From positions 124,001 to 188,000 of the forward strand of contig NZ_JASZYR010000003.1 in NCBI RefSeq assembly GCF_030316855.1: a DNA stretch of 64,000 bases. Reading direction: 5' to 3'. Positions 7,332 through 16,418 of this stretch are shown here, piece after piece. Within the stretch, counting starts at the first letter, position 1. Every line of letters begins with the position of its first letter. Both the position numbers and the translations under genes were made by a program. Below the pieces are notes generated by a model. The model was not told the origin of the DNA, did no database searches, and saw only the letters and a program-made list of their open reading frames with translations. Source of the DNA: Variovorax sp. J22P240 (GTDB lineage: Bacteria; Pseudomonadota; Gammaproteobacteria; Burkholderiales; Burkholderiaceae_C).

Positions 7332-8546
7332 ATGAATCCACAAGCCAAGGACCTGCCGCTGGCAGGCGTTCGCGTCCTGGAGATGTCCCAGATCATGGCC
7401 GGCCCTATCTGCGGCCTGATGCTGGCCGACATGGGCGCCGAGGTCATCAAGGTCGAGAAGTTTCCCGCGGGCGACGATGCTCGTGGCTACGCGCGGCCCG
7501 GCGATCCGGGTCTCGCTCCGGGCTTTCTCATGCTGAACCGCGGCAAGCGTTCGATCGCGATCGACATTCGCCAGCCCGCGGGCCAGGCGATCATCAAGCG
7601 GATCGCATCCAGCTGCGACATCGTCACCGAGAACTTCCGCCGCGGGAAGCTCGATGCGCTGGGTCTGGGGTACGAGCACCTGCGCGAGGTCAATCCCAGG
7701 CTGGTCTACACCTCGATCAGCGGGTACGGCCCGAACGGCCCCATGAGCGACAACGGCGGCTTCGACCTGGTGCTGCAGGCGTTCTCCGGGTTGATCAGCG
7801 TGACCGGCAGCATCGACGGCGAGACGGCCAAGCCGGGCAACTCGGTGGCCGACATCAACGCCGGCATTCTGGCCGCGCTCGGCAGCCTCACGGCGTACAT
7901 CAAGCGGCTGCGCACGGGCGTCGGCAGCAAGGTCGAGACCTCGCTGCTCCAGGCGTCGCTGCAGCAGATGTACTGGTTTGCGGCCGCGTACTTTCACGAC
8001 GGCACCGTGGCCCGGCCCATGGGCACCTCGCACCCGCTGATCGCGCCGTACCAGACCTTCCGGTGCGGCGAAGGCGCCATTGCGCTCGGCGGCGGCAATC
8101 AGGCCAACTGGCGCCGCATTGCCGAGGTGCTCGGCCACCCCGAGTGGCTTGCGGATGAACGCTTCACGACGGGTCGCGACCGGCTGGCCCATCAAGCCGT
8201 GCTTGCAGGGCTCATCACGGAGGCTCTTGCCAGCCATCCTGCTGGTCATTGGGTCGAGGTCTTCGACAAGGCCGGCGTTCCGGTCGGTCCGGTGCACGAC
8301 GTCGGCCAGGCGATGGATCACGAGCAGTCGCGCGCCATCTCGATGGTGGTCGATGTCGACAGCCCGAACGGAGGCACCATGCGTTCGCTCGGCCTGCCGA
8401 TTCATTTCGATGGCGAAGCGCCGTGCGCCCGGTCCGCGGCGCCGACGGTCGGGCAGCAGACGCGAGAGGTGCTGAAGGCATTCGGCTACGGCGACGGCGA
8501 AATCGCGGATCTGCAGGCTGCAAAGGTCATCGCAACCCTCGATTGA
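7332..8546 (+). CDS. CaiB/BaiF family class III CoA-transferase
   Basis: The protein has 404 residues, typical of formyl-CoA transferase relatives. The N-terminus has VRVLEMSQIMAGPICGLMLADMG with EVIKVE, followed by LNRGKRSIAID and IVTENFRRGKLDALGLGY. The catalytic Asp is probably Asp174 in SVADINAG. It moves CoA between carboxylic acids by a covalent anhydride mechanism. Together with the crotonase it forms a two-step activation and modification unit for the acid captured by the upstream Bug protein; the exact substrate is unknown. Confidence 0.9.
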   Translation: MNPQAKDLPLAGVRVLEMSQIMAGPICGLMLADMGAEVIKVEKFPAGDDARGYARPGDPGLAPGFLMLNRGKRSIAIDIRQPAGQAIIKRIASSCDIVTENFRRGKLDALGLGYEHLREVNPRLVYTSISGYGPNGPMSDNGGFDLVLQAFSGLISVTGSIDGETAKPGNSVADINAGILAALGSLTAYIKRLRTGVGSKVETSLLQASLQQMYWFAAAYFHDGTVARPMGTSHPLIAPYQTFRCGEGAIALGGGNQANWRRIAEVLGHPEWLADERFTTGRDRLAHQAVLAGLITEALASHPAGHWVEVFDKAGVPVGPVHDVGQAMDHEQSRAISMVVDVDSPNGGTMRSLGLPIHFDGEAPCARSAAPTVGQQTREVLKAFGYGDGEIADLQAAKVIATLD

Positions 8547-8584
8547 GCCAGTCGGCGCCGCCGCCCGCATCGGGCAAGACCATG

Positions 8585-8622
8585 TTGCCGCAACAGCTAT
8601 CACGCTAAGTGATACTTGCTAC
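8585..8622 (+). promoter_or_regulatory. Palindromic operator and promoter of the chromate operon
   Basis: A perfect inverted repeat TATCAC-GCTAA-GTGATA lies at 8598-8614. Its right arm overlaps a -10-like TGATAC (8610-8615), with a -35-like TTGCCG at 8585-8590 at a long 19-base spacing. The chrB ATG at 8623 begins about 7 bases after the -10 and no Shine-Dalgarno sequence is present, so the transcript may be leaderless. ChrB is a known chromate-sensing regulator of chr operons, so the palindrome is a good candidate for its site. Confidence 0.55.
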
Positions 8623-9567
8623 ATGCATGACTGGCTGGTCCTTACCGCATCGCTCCCGACCTCTCCGAGTGGCTTGCGTGTTCGCATCTGGCGCTCGCTC
8701 AAGGCGACAGGATGCGCAACCCTGCGGGACGGCGTCTACATCCTCCCCGCCAAGGCAGCGTCGGCGAGCGACCTGTGGGCCATCGAGAAGGCCATCCAGC
8801 AGGGTGGCGCCGACGCGCACATGCTCGTTCTCAAGGCCCGCGATGAAGCGCAGGAAAAGACGTTCCTCGGCTTGTTCGACCGGTCCGAGCCATACGCCGA
8901 CTTTGCGCAGACGCTCAAGGAGACCCGAAAGGCGCTGAAGTCCACCGAAGAGGCAGACCTGCGAAAGTCGCTGCGCGCACTGGACCAGCAGTACCGGGCC
9001 ATTCGCGCGACGGACTTCTTTCCTGGCAAGGCGGCCGCAGCGGCGGCGGCTGGCCTGGAGACCTTGCGAGCGGAGATCGAGCAAAGGTTGTCCCCCGGCG
9101 AGCCGATGGCCGCATCGGGGTCGATCGAGCGGCGCCAACGCGAGTCCTTCCAGGGACGGACGTGGGCCACGCGCAAGCGGCCCTGGGTCGACCGGCTTGC
9201 CACGGGCTGGCTGATCCAACGCTTCGTCGATTCATCCCCGCGCTTCGTCTGGCTGGCGGACCCAGGGAAGCGTCCGAAGGGCGCCCTCGGCTTCGACTTC
9301 GATGGTGCGACGTTCACGCACGTTGGCGACAAGGTCACTTTCGAGGTCGTGGCGCATACCTTCGGGCTCGAAGAGGACCCGGGCATCCGGCGGCTCGGCG
9401 AACTCGTGCACTACATCGATGTCGGAGGCATTCCCGTCGATGAGGCGGCCGGTATCGAAACCATCGTCAGAGGCCTTCAGGCGCAGCACGACAAGGACGA
9501 TGCGCTGCTCGCGGCTTCTCTGCCCCTGTTCGACACCCTCTACGCCGCCATGAAGGAACGCCAGTGA
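8623..9567 (+). CDS. chrB: Chromate resistance regulator ChrB
   Basis: The protein has 314 residues in the two-part ChrB layout. The N-terminal domain (to ~150) has [20 protein letters not shown] and GVYILP, and the C-terminal domain has [37 protein letters not shown] and the closing [11 protein letters not shown]. In other bacteria ChrB acts as chromate-responsive regulator or accessory factor for ChrA. Its stop overlaps the chrA start (GTGA at 9564-9567), so translation is coupled. The ATG at 8623 lacks a ribosome site, consistent with a leaderless message. Confidence 0.92.
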   Translation: MHDWLVLTASLPTSPSGLRVRIWRSLKATGCATLRDGVYILPAKAASASDLWAIEKAIQQGGADAHMLVLKARDEAQEKTFLGLFDRSEPYADFAQTLKETRKALKSTEEADLRKSLRALDQQYRAIRATDFFPGKAAAAAAAGLETLRAEIEQRLSPGEPMAASGSIERRQRESFQGRTWATRKRPWVDRLATGWLIQRFVDSSPRFVWLADPGKRPKGALGFDFDGATFTHVGDKVTFEVVAHTFGLEEDPGIRRLGELVHYIDVGGIPVDEAAGIETIVRGLQAQHDKDDALLAASLPLFDTLYAAMKERQ

Positions 9568-10919
9568 CCACGACGACAATCACGGCGGCGCCTGAGCGCC
9601 TTGGCTTTGGAGAGGCCCTCGTCTACTGGCTCAAGCTCGGGTTCATCAGCTTCGGGGGGCCGGCCGGGCAGATTGCCATCATGCACGAGGACCTCGTCGA
9701 GCGACGCCGCTGGATTTCCGAGGGCCGATTCCTGCATGCGTTGAACTACTGCATGCTGCTGCCCGGACCCGAAGCGCAGCAACTCGCGACGTACATCGGC
9801 TGGCTCCTGCATCGCACCTGGGGCGGCATCGTCGCGGGCGTCCTCTTCGTGCTGCCGTCGCTGTTCATCCTCATCGGCCTGTCATGGGTCTACATGGCGT
9901 ACGGCAACGTGCCGGCCATTGCCGGTTTGTTCTATGGCATCAAACCTGCCGTTACCGCGCTCGTGATGCACGCGGCCTATCGCGTGGGATCACGGGCACT
10001 CAAGAACGCATGGCTGTGGGGCATCGCGGTGGCAGCCTTCCTGGCCATCTTCGCGCTGCAAGTGCCGTTCCCGCTCATTGTTCTGGCCGCTGGCGCCATC
10101 GGGTACTTCGGCGGCCGATTTGCGCCGGCCAAGTTCACGACCCGGGGCGCTCACGGCAACGCTGGCAACTCGCTCGGCCCGGCGTTGATCGACGACCACA
10201 CGCCCACGCCCGAGCATGCGTTGTTCACCTGGCGGCGCTTCAGCCGAGTGCTGGTTGTGTGCCTGGCGCTTTGGGCCGTCGGCATCGGGGCCTTGACGGC
10301 GCTCTATGGATGGGACGCCGTTCTGACGCAGATGGCGTGGTTCTTCACGAAGGCAGCGCTGATGACGTTCGGTGGCGCCTATGCGGTGCTGCCCTATGTG
10401 TTCCAGGGGGCTGTCGAACACTACCAGTGGCTGACCGCTGCGCAGATGATCGATGGACTGGCGCTCGGCGAGACGACACCCGGTCCTCTCATCATGGTGG
10501 TCTCGTTCGTCGGCTATGTCGGCGGGTGGACCAAGGCCATCTTCGGCCCGGACGCGCTCTTCCTGTCGGGCGCGGTCGCCGCCGCCGTGGTGACCTTCTT
10601 CACCTTCCTGCCTTCGTTCTTCTTCATCCTGCTCGGCGCGCCGTTCATCGAATCGACCCACGGCAATCTCAAGTTCACCGCGCCACTGATCGGCATCACG
10701 GCTGCAGTGGTGGGCGTCATCGTGAATCTCGCCGTCTTCTTTGCGTACCACGTGCTCTGGCCGCAGGGACTCGCCGGTCACTTCGAGTGGGCTTCCGCGC
10801 TCATCGGCATCGCGGCGGCGGTGGCTTTGTTCCGGTTCAAGGTTGGCGTCATTCCCGTGGTCCTGGCGTCCGGCTTGGCTGGGTTGGCGTTGACATTTCT
10901 ACGGCCCCTGTTTGCATGA
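9564..10919 (+). CDS. chrA: Chromate efflux transporter ChrA (long, two-domain CHR family)
   Basis: The protein has 451 residues, the size of long-chain CHR transporters with two homologous halves. Each half carries the family signature: [25 protein letters not shown] with [21 protein letters not shown] in the first, and [21 protein letters not shown] with [21 protein letters not shown] in the second. About ten membrane segments are evident. It expels chromate across the inner membrane using the proton motive force. GTG start, coupled to chrB; an SOD-rhodanese gene follows after 10 bases. Confidence 0.95.
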   Translation: MTTTTITAAPERLGFGEALVYWLKLGFISFGGPAGQIAIMHEDLVERRRWISEGRFLHALNYCMLLPGPEAQQLATYIGWLLHRTWGGIVAGVLFVLPSLFILIGLSWVYMAYGNVPAIAGLFYGIKPAVTALVMHAAYRVGSRALKNAWLWGIAVAAFLAIFALQVPFPLIVLAAGAIGYFGGRFAPAKFTTRGAHGNAGNSLGPALIDDHTPTPEHALFTWRRFSRVLVVCLALWAVGIGALTALYGWDAVLTQMAWFFTKAALMTFGGAYAVLPYVFQGAVEHYQWLTAAQMIDGLALGETTPGPLIMVVSFVGYVGGWTKAIFGPDALFLSGAVAAAVVTFFTFLPSFFFILLGAPFIESTHGNLKFTAPLIGITAAVVGVIVNLAVFFAYHVLWPQGLAGHFEWASALIGIAAAVALFRFKVGVIPVVLASGLAGLALTFLRPLFA

Positions 10920-10929
10920 GAGGTTCCCC

Positions 10930-11844
10930 ATGGAAAGTCGAATCCAGGACTTGCCCTTTGAGCCTGCGGCACTGCACGGTCTGTCCGAGAAGTTGCTTCG
11001 CAGCCATCACCAGAACAACTACGGCGGCGCGGTCAAGCGTCTGAATGCCATCCGCTCGAAACTGGCTGCCTTGTCGCCCGCGACCATGCCGGGTTTCGAA
11101 CTCAATGGCTTGAAGCGCGAAGAGCTCGTTGCGAACAACTCCATGCTCCTGCACGAGTTGTACTTCGGCAGTCTTGGTGGAGACGGACAGACGATGACGC
11201 CGGCCATGGAACTGGCGCTCCAGGCCAGCTTCGGGAGCGTCGCTCGTTGGCATGAGGAGTTCGTCGCCATGGGCAAGGCGTTGGGTGGCGGGTCAGGCTG
11301 GGTTCTCCTCGTGTTTCAACCACGGGACGGGACTCTCGTGAACCAATGGGGCGCCGACCATACGCACGCACTGGCCGGCGGCGTGCCCATCCTCGCGCTG
11401 GACATGTACGAGCACGCGTACCACATGGACTTTGGCGCCGCTGCGGGCAACTACGTCGATGCGTTCATGGAGAACATCGACTGGGCCATCGTGTACGAGC
11501 GCTATCAGCTTGCCGTGCACGGTGCCAGCGAACCATTCGGTGCCACGCAGGATGAGGTCGCTGGCGCACTGGTGGTCGACGTGCGTCGCGCCGGTGTCGT
11601 CAAGGACGCGCCGACTCGGTTGACCGGTGCCGCGTGGCGCGACCCAGCGACCGTCGACAGCTGGGCTGGCGATCTGCCATCCGACCGGGAAGTCGTCGTC
11701 TATTGTGTCTACGGACACGAGGTCGGCCGCGCGACCGCACTGCGCCTTCGCGCGGCCGGGGTGCGGGCGCGATACCTGCGCGGTGGCATCGACGGCTGGC
11801 AGACTGCTGGTCGCGCGTTGGAACCCAAAGGAGCGACATCATGA
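10930..11844 (+). CDS. Fe/Mn superoxide dismutase-rhodanese fusion (ChrC-ChrE type)
   Basis: The protein has 304 residues from the ATG at 10930, six bases after GAGAGG. Residues 1-~195 are an Fe/Mn superoxide dismutase: LRSHHQNNYGGAVKRLN, NNSMLLHELYFGSLGG, NQWGADHTH and the metal motif LDMYEHAYHMDF. Residues ~205-304 are a rhodanese domain with LVVDVR and the active-site loop YCVYGHEVG (Cys in place for sulfur transfer) and GGIDGWQTAG. In Cupriavidus chr operons these are separate genes, chrC and chrE. The fusion should detoxify superoxide made during chromate reduction and handle thiol adducts. Stop overlaps the next start (ATGA). Confidence 0.9.
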   Translation: MESRIQDLPFEPAALHGLSEKLLRSHHQNNYGGAVKRLNAIRSKLAALSPATMPGFELNGLKREELVANNSMLLHELYFGSLGGDGQTMTPAMELALQASFGSVARWHEEFVAMGKALGGGSGWVLLVFQPRDGTLVNQWGADHTHALAGGVPILALDMYEHAYHMDFGAAAGNYVDAFMENIDWAIVYERYQLAVHGASEPFGATQDEVAGALVVDVRRAGVVKDAPTRLTGAAWRDPATVDSWAGDLPSDREVVVYCVYGHEVGRATALRLRAAGVRARYLRGGIDGWQTAGRALEPKGATS

Positions 11845-12293
11845 AATGGGTCACCCGTGAACGCCCGAAGATCGACCGTATCGCCTGCCCGTGGCTCATT
11901 GCACGGTTCATCGACAAGGAACCAGAGTTCCTCTACGTTCCTCCATCCGAGGTGCTCGCGATGGCAGAGAAGACCGGCGCAGTGCCCTACGACATCCCCG
12001 GTGTAGAGATGACCCATGTCGGGGACCTATGCAGCTTCGATGCGTTCCTGTCGAAGTACGAACTGACCGACCCAGCGCTCGAGCAAATGGCGGCCATCGT
12101 TCGCGGTGCGGATACATCGCGCCTGGATCTGACGCCTCAGTCGCCGGGTCTGTACGCCATGTCGCTCGGGTTGTCTCAGGTGTTCCCTGACGATCACGAG
12201 ATGCTGGGCCACGGCCTTGTGATGTACGACGCCCTCTATGCGTGGTGCAAGAGCTGCCAAAGCGAGACGCACGCCTGGCCGCCGAAGATGTGA
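11841..12293 (+). CDS. Stand-alone ChrB C-terminal domain protein
   Basis: The protein has 150 residues preceded by AAGGAG and overlaps the SOD-rhodanese stop by four bases. It aligns by eye with the C-terminal domain of the chrB product in this operon: RPKIDRIACPWLIARFIDKEPEFLYV, IPGVEMTHVGDLCSFDAFL and ALYAWCKSC correspond to [16 protein letters not shown] and [12 protein letters not shown]. So the operon has two copies of this domain, one fused and one free. It is annotated in relatives as a chromate resistance protein; its biochemical role is not known to me. Confidence 0.88.
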   Translation: MKWVTRERPKIDRIACPWLIARFIDKEPEFLYVPPSEVLAMAEKTGAVPYDIPGVEMTHVGDLCSFDAFLSKYELTDPALEQMAAIVRGADTSRLDLTPQSPGLYAMSLGLSQVFPDDHEMLGHGLVMYDALYAWCKSCQSETHAWPPKM

Positions 12294-12308
12294 GACCAGG
12301 CGCAGGAG

Positions 12309-12326
12309 CTGCAACAAAAGTTTCAT
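12309..12326 (+). promoter_or_regulatory. Possible Pho box upstream of the PhoX-like gene
   Basis: CTGCAAC-AAAA-GTTTCAT has the 7-4-7 layout of a PhoB box and matches 9 of 14 consensus positions (CTGTCAT-N4-CTGTCAT). It sits 43 bases before the ATG of the PhoX-like phosphatase, a gene type usually controlled by phosphate starvation. The match is weak, so this is a suggestion. Confidence 0.3.
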
Positions 12327-12369
12327 CTTGGATCGTTAAGGTCGGGCTCCCGTCAGCCAAGCCTTCACG

Positions 12370-14778
12370 ATGAAAAATCTGCCCACACCTCCCGCTCCGA
12401 ACGAGTTCATCGATCCGGACGATCTGGACAACAACCCGACCTCGAACACCAGCCTTCACGAAGTCATCGCATCGCGCATGCACCGTCGCCATCTGCTGCG
12501 CGGCGGCGTCGGTGCGCTGACGGCCGCGACGCTCGGCCCTCTGGCGCTGAGCGCCTGCGGCGGTGGAAGCGACGGGTTCCCCGTCTTCCCGCCTGCTCCT
12601 GCGCCTGCCCCCGCGCCGGCGTCGCCTGCTCCCGCCCCGGCGCCAGCGCCTGCGGCCGAACCCAAGCTCGGCTTCTCCGCCGTGGGCAAGGATCTCGCGG
12701 ACCGCATCACAGTGCCGCCCGGCTATACCGCCACCGTGATCTACGCGACGGGCGATTCGATCGACCCTGCCATCACCGACTACAAGAACGACGGCAGCGA
12801 CGACACCTTCGGCCGCCGCAGCGGCGACCAGCACGACGGCATGCACTACTTCGGCCTGACCCCCGACAGCAAGCCGTCCCTGTCCAGCACCGAACGCGCG
12901 CTGATGTGCATCAACCACGAGGCCATCAACGGCACCGTGATGTTCATGCATCCGAACGGGCAGACCAACATCAGCTCCAGTGCCGGTCCGCGTCCCGAAG
13001 CCGAGGCACTGAAGGAGGTGGAAGCGCACGGCGCTTCGGTGGTGGAGATCGCCAAGGCGGGCGGAAAGTTCACCGTGGTCAAGAACTCGACCTTCAACCG
13101 CCGCGTCACGCCGCGCACGCCGATGGAATTCGGCGGCCCGGCACGCGGCTCCGCGCTGCTCAAGACCGTGTATTCGCCCGCCGGCACCGGCACGCGCGGC
13201 ATGATCGGCAACTGCGCATCGGGCTACACGCCCTGGGGCACCTACCTCACCTGTGAAGAGAACTTCGCGGGCTTCTTCCGCCGCGGCTCCGCCGACGACG
13301 CGAAGCGCAGCGCCAAGGAACTGGTCGCCTTCAAGCGGATCGGTCTCGCGCAAGGCGCCGCCGGCGGTCAACGCTGGGCCACCGTCGTGCCGGCCGACAA
13401 CGCCGACACCGAATACGCACGCTGGGACACCAGCAACATCGGCGCATCGGCGGACGGCACGGACGACTTCCGCAACACAGCCAACACCTTCGGCTGGGTG
13501 GTGGAGATCGATCCGTACAACCCGGCATCGACGCCCGTCAAGCACACCGCGCTCGGCCGCTTCGCACATGAAGGCGCATGGCCGAGCAACCCTGTGGTCG
13601 GCAAGCCGCTGGCGTTCTACATGGGTGACGATTCGCGCAGCGAGTACGTCTACAAGTATGTATCGAAGGCCGTGTGGAGCGCGGCCGACGCGAACCCCGC
13701 GGACCGCCTCGCTACCGGCAGCAAGTACCTCGATGACGGTACGCTCTACGCGGCGAAGTTCAACGCCGACGGATCGGGTACGTGGCTCAAGCTCGACCTG
13801 AGCAACACCGCCATTTCAGGCAACAGCGCGTACGCCTTTGCCGACCTCGCCGACGTGCTTGTCAATGCACGGCTCGCCGCCGATGCCGCCGGCGCCACCA
13901 AGTGCGACCGGCCCGAATGGACCGCCGTGAATCCGAAGAACGGCGAGATCTACATCACGATGACCGAGAACCCCGATCGCGGCTCGGTCGGCACGACCAG
14001 CAGCAACAACGTGCCGAACCCGGACGTGGATCCGGCCTTCCCGCGCTACTGGCTCGACAACAAGGGCATCTCGACGCAGAACGCAGCGGCGTCGGTCTCC
14101 AAGGGCGACGTGAACGGACAGGTGATGCGCATTCGCGAGACTGGCAACGACGCATCGGCCCCCACCTTCAACTGGGACATCTTCCTGTTCGGCAGCCAAG
14201 CCAGGGCGGATGCCGGTCTCGACGACGTGAACTACCAGCAGAACGTGAACCTGTCGGGCCTCTCCGACTTCAACGACTTCTCCAAGCCCGACGGCTGCTG
14301 GTTCTCGCGCGCCAGCGGCATCCTCTGGATCGAGACCGACGACAACGCCTACACCGACGTCACCAACTGCATGCTGCTGGCGGCGATCCCGGGCGAGTAC
14401 GGCGACGGCGGCAAGATCGACGTGGTCAACCAGGCCAACGGCAAGCCCGGCGCAGCCGGCACCGGCCCGGTGACCGTGAGCACGTTTGCGGGCAAGAAGA
14501 TGAACGACACGATCTTCAAGCGCTTTCTCACCGCCCCCCTGGGCGCGGAAGTGACCGGCCTGGCCGAATCGCCGGACGGCAAGGCGCTGTTCATCAACAT
14601 CCAGCACCCGGGTGAGAACACCGCCGCAGCCAACATCGCCACGCCCGCCAAGTACGAAAGCCACTGGCCCGGCAACGGCGCCGGTGTGACGCCCTACGGC
14701 GCAGGCGGCAGCACGGCACGCCCCCGCTCGGCAACGGTGATGATCACCAAAGACGACGGCGGCATCATCGGCCTGTAG
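12370..14778 (+). CDS. PhoX family (DUF839) alkaline phosphatase, Tat-exported
   Basis: The protein has 802 residues. It begins with an acidic N-region and a twin-arginine signal (RR at 39-40, HRRHLLRGGVGALTAATLG), then LSAC with Cys63 as a possible lipobox and an Ala-Pro-rich linker at 73-97. The mature domain has PhoX features: GDQHDGMHYFGL, MCINHEAI, NCASGYTPWGTYLTCEENF, WVVEIDPYNP, LGRFAHEGAW and FYMGDDSRSEYVYKYVS. PhoX enzymes carry Fe and Ca and release phosphate from organic esters outside the cytoplasm. A weak Pho box lies upstream. It stands alone between the chr operon and a dispersed repeat. Confidence 0.9.
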   Translation: MKNLPTPPAPNEFIDPDDLDNNPTSNTSLHEVIASRMHRRHLLRGGVGALTAATLGPLALSACGGGSDGFPVFPPAPAPAPAPASPAPAPAPAPAAEPKLGFSAVGKDLADRITVPPGYTATVIYATGDSIDPAITDYKNDGSDDTFGRRSGDQHDGMHYFGLTPDSKPSLSSTERALMCINHEAINGTVMFMHPNGQTNISSSAGPRPEAEALKEVEAHGASVVEIAKAGGKFTVVKNSTFNRRVTPRTPMEFGGPARGSALLKTVYSPAGTGTRGMIGNCASGYTPWGTYLTCEENFAGFFRRGSADDAKRSAKELVAFKRIGLAQGAAGGQRWATVVPADNADTEYARWDTSNIGASADGTDDFRNTANTFGWVVEIDPYNPASTPVKHTALGRFAHEGAWPSNPVVGKPLAFYMGDDSRSEYVYKYVSKAVWSAADANPADRLATGSKYLDDGTLYAAKFNADGSGTWLKLDLSNTAISGNSAYAFADLADVLVNARLAADAAGATKCDRPEWTAVNPKNGEIYITMTENPDRGSVGTTSSNNVPNPDVDPAFPRYWLDNKGISTQNAAASVSKGDVNGQVMRIRETGNDASAPTFNWDIFLFGSQARADAGLDDVNYQQNVNLSGLSDFNDFSKPDGCWFSRASGILWIETDDNAYTDVTNCMLLAAIPGEYGDGGKIDVVNQANGKPGAAGTGPVTVSTFAGKKMNDTIFKRFLTAPLGAEVTGLAESPDGKALFINIQHPGENTAAANIATPAKYESHWPGNGAGVTPYGAGGSTARPRSATVMITKDDGGIIGL

Positions 14779-14820
14779 TCCAAAGCAGCCGGCGAAGCCA
14801 AGCCGCCCCCTCGTGAAACA

Positions 14821-14907
14821 CCGCGGATCCGGCTCAGCCGGTCCGCCGGTGTTGCCCCCCGGCAGGGGGGTGCCCGAGCCACACGAAGTGGGCGAGGCTG
14901 GGGGGCG
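14821..14907 (+). repeat. Dispersed repeat copy 1 (forward)
   Basis: The unit has a GC-rich palindrome (CCGGCTCAGCCGG) followed by GCCCCCCGGCAGGGGGG and ends with CCACACGAAGTGGGCGAGGC then a G run. The same unit occurs at 17703-17796 (reverse), 17833-17918 (forward), 30669-30756 (reverse) and 60322-60404 (forward), always between genes. Here it fills the space between phoX and the mltA stop. Confidence 0.85.
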
Positions 14908-14910
14908 TTC

Positions 14911-16053
14911 TTATTTAGGCCAAAGCGCCCACAAGCGAAGCGGCTGGTTCATCCGCGCCGCAAAGCGACCCGCGTCGGCACCGGTGCCCGCGAAATAGTC
15001 GGCCCGCACCGCCCCGACGATGGCACTGCCCGTGTCCTGCGCCACCACCAGCTTGGCCAGCGACACGGTCGGGCCGGGCGAGGCGAGCCAGACCGGCGTG
15101 CCGTAGGGAATGCTGTCGCGGTCCACCGCGATCGAGCGCCCCGCGGTGAGCGGCACGCCCTGCGCACCCACCGGCCCCGAGGACGCATCGACCTCGCTCA
15201 GAGGCTCTTCGCGAAAGAACACGTACCGCGGATTGCTCCACAGCAAGGGCTGCAGCCGCTGCGGGTTCTGCGCCACCCACTGCTTGGTGTCGTCGGGCCA
15301 CAGGCTGACCTTGGTCGCGCCCTGGCTCACCAACCACTGCTGCACGCTGCGATAAGGCTGCTCGTTGGTGGCGGCGAAAGCCACGCGCACCATGCGCTGC
15401 GAGCCGTCGGGCTCGGTGATGCGCAGGCGCCCCGAGCCCTGGATGTGCAGCATGAGCGCGTCGATGGGGTCGACGAGCCATGCGATCTCGCGTCCGCGCA
15501 GCGCGGCCTGGGCTTGCGGGAGTGTGTCGATCTCCTGCCGCGTGAACCACGGGCGCTTCGGCACCAGGCCCACGGGCGTCTGGTACAGCGGCACGGTGTT
15601 CGTCGCGGTCGGCCGGCGCGTGGCATCGAACACCGGCTCGTAGTAGCTGGTGAGCTTGCCATCGGTCGGTCCCGAGTGCGACTCGACCCGGTACGGCTGC
15701 AGACGCTGCATCATCCACTCGCGCTGCTCCACGGTCTCCGCAAGCGACAGCTGGCGCACTTCGCGACACAGAGGCGCGAAGGCGGCGTTGGGTCGCGTGC
15801 AGTTCGACAGCATCGCGACCCAGCCCTCGTGCAATGCATCGTCGTTGAAGCCGGGCAGCTCGGACCACGCGACCGGCACCCACCGGCTCTTGGGATGTGC
15901 GAGCGAGCCGGTGAGCGGGCCCAGGTCGCGCGAAGGGCTCGTGGACGGTGTCGTCGTAGGGGCAGGCGCGTCGGGCTGCCGTGTGCCGGTGGAGCAGCCG
16001 GCGAGCGTTGCTACGATCGCGAGCCCTACCAGCCACTGGAGTCCTTTGTTCAT
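14911..16053 (-). CDS. mltA: Membrane-bound lytic murein transglycosylase A
   Basis: The protein has 380 residues from the ATG at 16053, giving a lipoprotein signal with lipobox LAGC (Cys20). A longer frame upstream would abolish this. The MltA domain is seen in LTSYYEPVFDA, VPLYQTPVGLVPKRPWFTR and IAWLVDPIDALMLHIQGSG, and the 3D domain at the end has VAQDTGSAIVGAVRADYFAG with the catalytic Asp and WALWP. It cleaves peptidoglycan glycan strands to 1,6-anhydro ends at the outer membrane. Its start codon shares a CATG with the start of the divergent small gene at 16052, so the two promoters must lie within each other's coding sequence or overlap. Confidence 0.93.
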   Translation of the reverse strand: MNKGLQWLVGLAIVATLAGCSTGTRQPDAPAPTTTPSTSPSRDLGPLTGSLAHPKSRWVPVAWSELPGFNDDALHEGWVAMLSNCTRPNAAFAPLCREVRQLSLAETVEQREWMMQRLQPYRVESHSGPTDGKLTSYYEPVFDATRRPTATNTVPLYQTPVGLVPKRPWFTRQEIDTLPQAQAALRGREIAWLVDPIDALMLHIQGSGRLRITEPDGSQRMVRVAFAATNEQPYRSVQQWLVSQGATKVSLWPDDTKQWVAQNPQRLQPLLWSNPRYVFFREEPLSEVDASSGPVGAQGVPLTAGRSIAVDRDSIPYGTPVWLASPGPTVSLAKLVVAQDTGSAIVGAVRADYFAGTGADAGRFAARMNQPLRLWALWPK

Positions 16054-16210
16054 GGGTCTGATTTTGCTTGAAGCACTTGGCGCGGGAATCGTGTTCATCC
16101 TGATCATCTGGTGGACCATGTTCTCAGGCCGCAAGCGCGGCGAGCTGCATGAAGAGTCCGAGGCCGATGACGATGCAGCGTCATCCGAGGAGCCGCCGCG
16201 GCGCGATTGA
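16052..16210 (+). CDS. Small single-pass membrane protein
   Basis: The 52-residue protein starts MGLILLEALGAGIVFILII, one membrane helix, followed by WWTMFSGRKRGEL and an acidic tail rich in Glu/Asp/Ser (about residues 33-52). Topology is probably N-out, basic loop in. GGAG at 16037-16040 lies 11 bases before the ATG. The first two bases overlap the start codon of mltA on the other strand. Reading-frame composition fits a real small gene; function unknown. Confidence 0.6.
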   Translation: MGLILLEALGAGIVFILIIWWTMFSGRKRGELHEESEADDDAASSEEPPRRD

Positions 16211-16418
16211 ATTCGCGTAGCTCCATGTCGCTTCGTCATGTCGGCCGGCGACTCGCGTGCTATTCATTTCATAGCAACAGTGCGAGATCTCGCATGCTTT
16301 CCCGGCGCACCGCCGAAATCGGACGTTACACGCGGAAACGCCGGATCGAGCCAATTCGCCTTGGGCGCTCGGGATAATCGGCGCTCTTTTTGTTTTCACG
16401 GTCGAAAGGGACTGACAC
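16211..16418. other. Leader region of the OmpA-family lipoprotein gene
   Basis: No gene is seen in these 208 bases. The region is less GC-rich than its neighbours and should hold the promoter of the lipoprotein gene; GAAAGG at 16402-16407 is the likely ribosome site, 11 bases before the ATG. Confidence 0.4.

Noticed and set aside
5507..7450. Long minus-strand frame opposite the Bug and crotonase genes
   Set aside because: Mirror frame of GC-rich codons; the plus strand has full family motifs.
12590..12660. Short tandem GCGCCTGCCCC-type units, possible CRISPR or VNTR
   Set aside because: They encode the Ala-Pro linker of the PhoX-like protein; units are too short and uneven for CRISPR.
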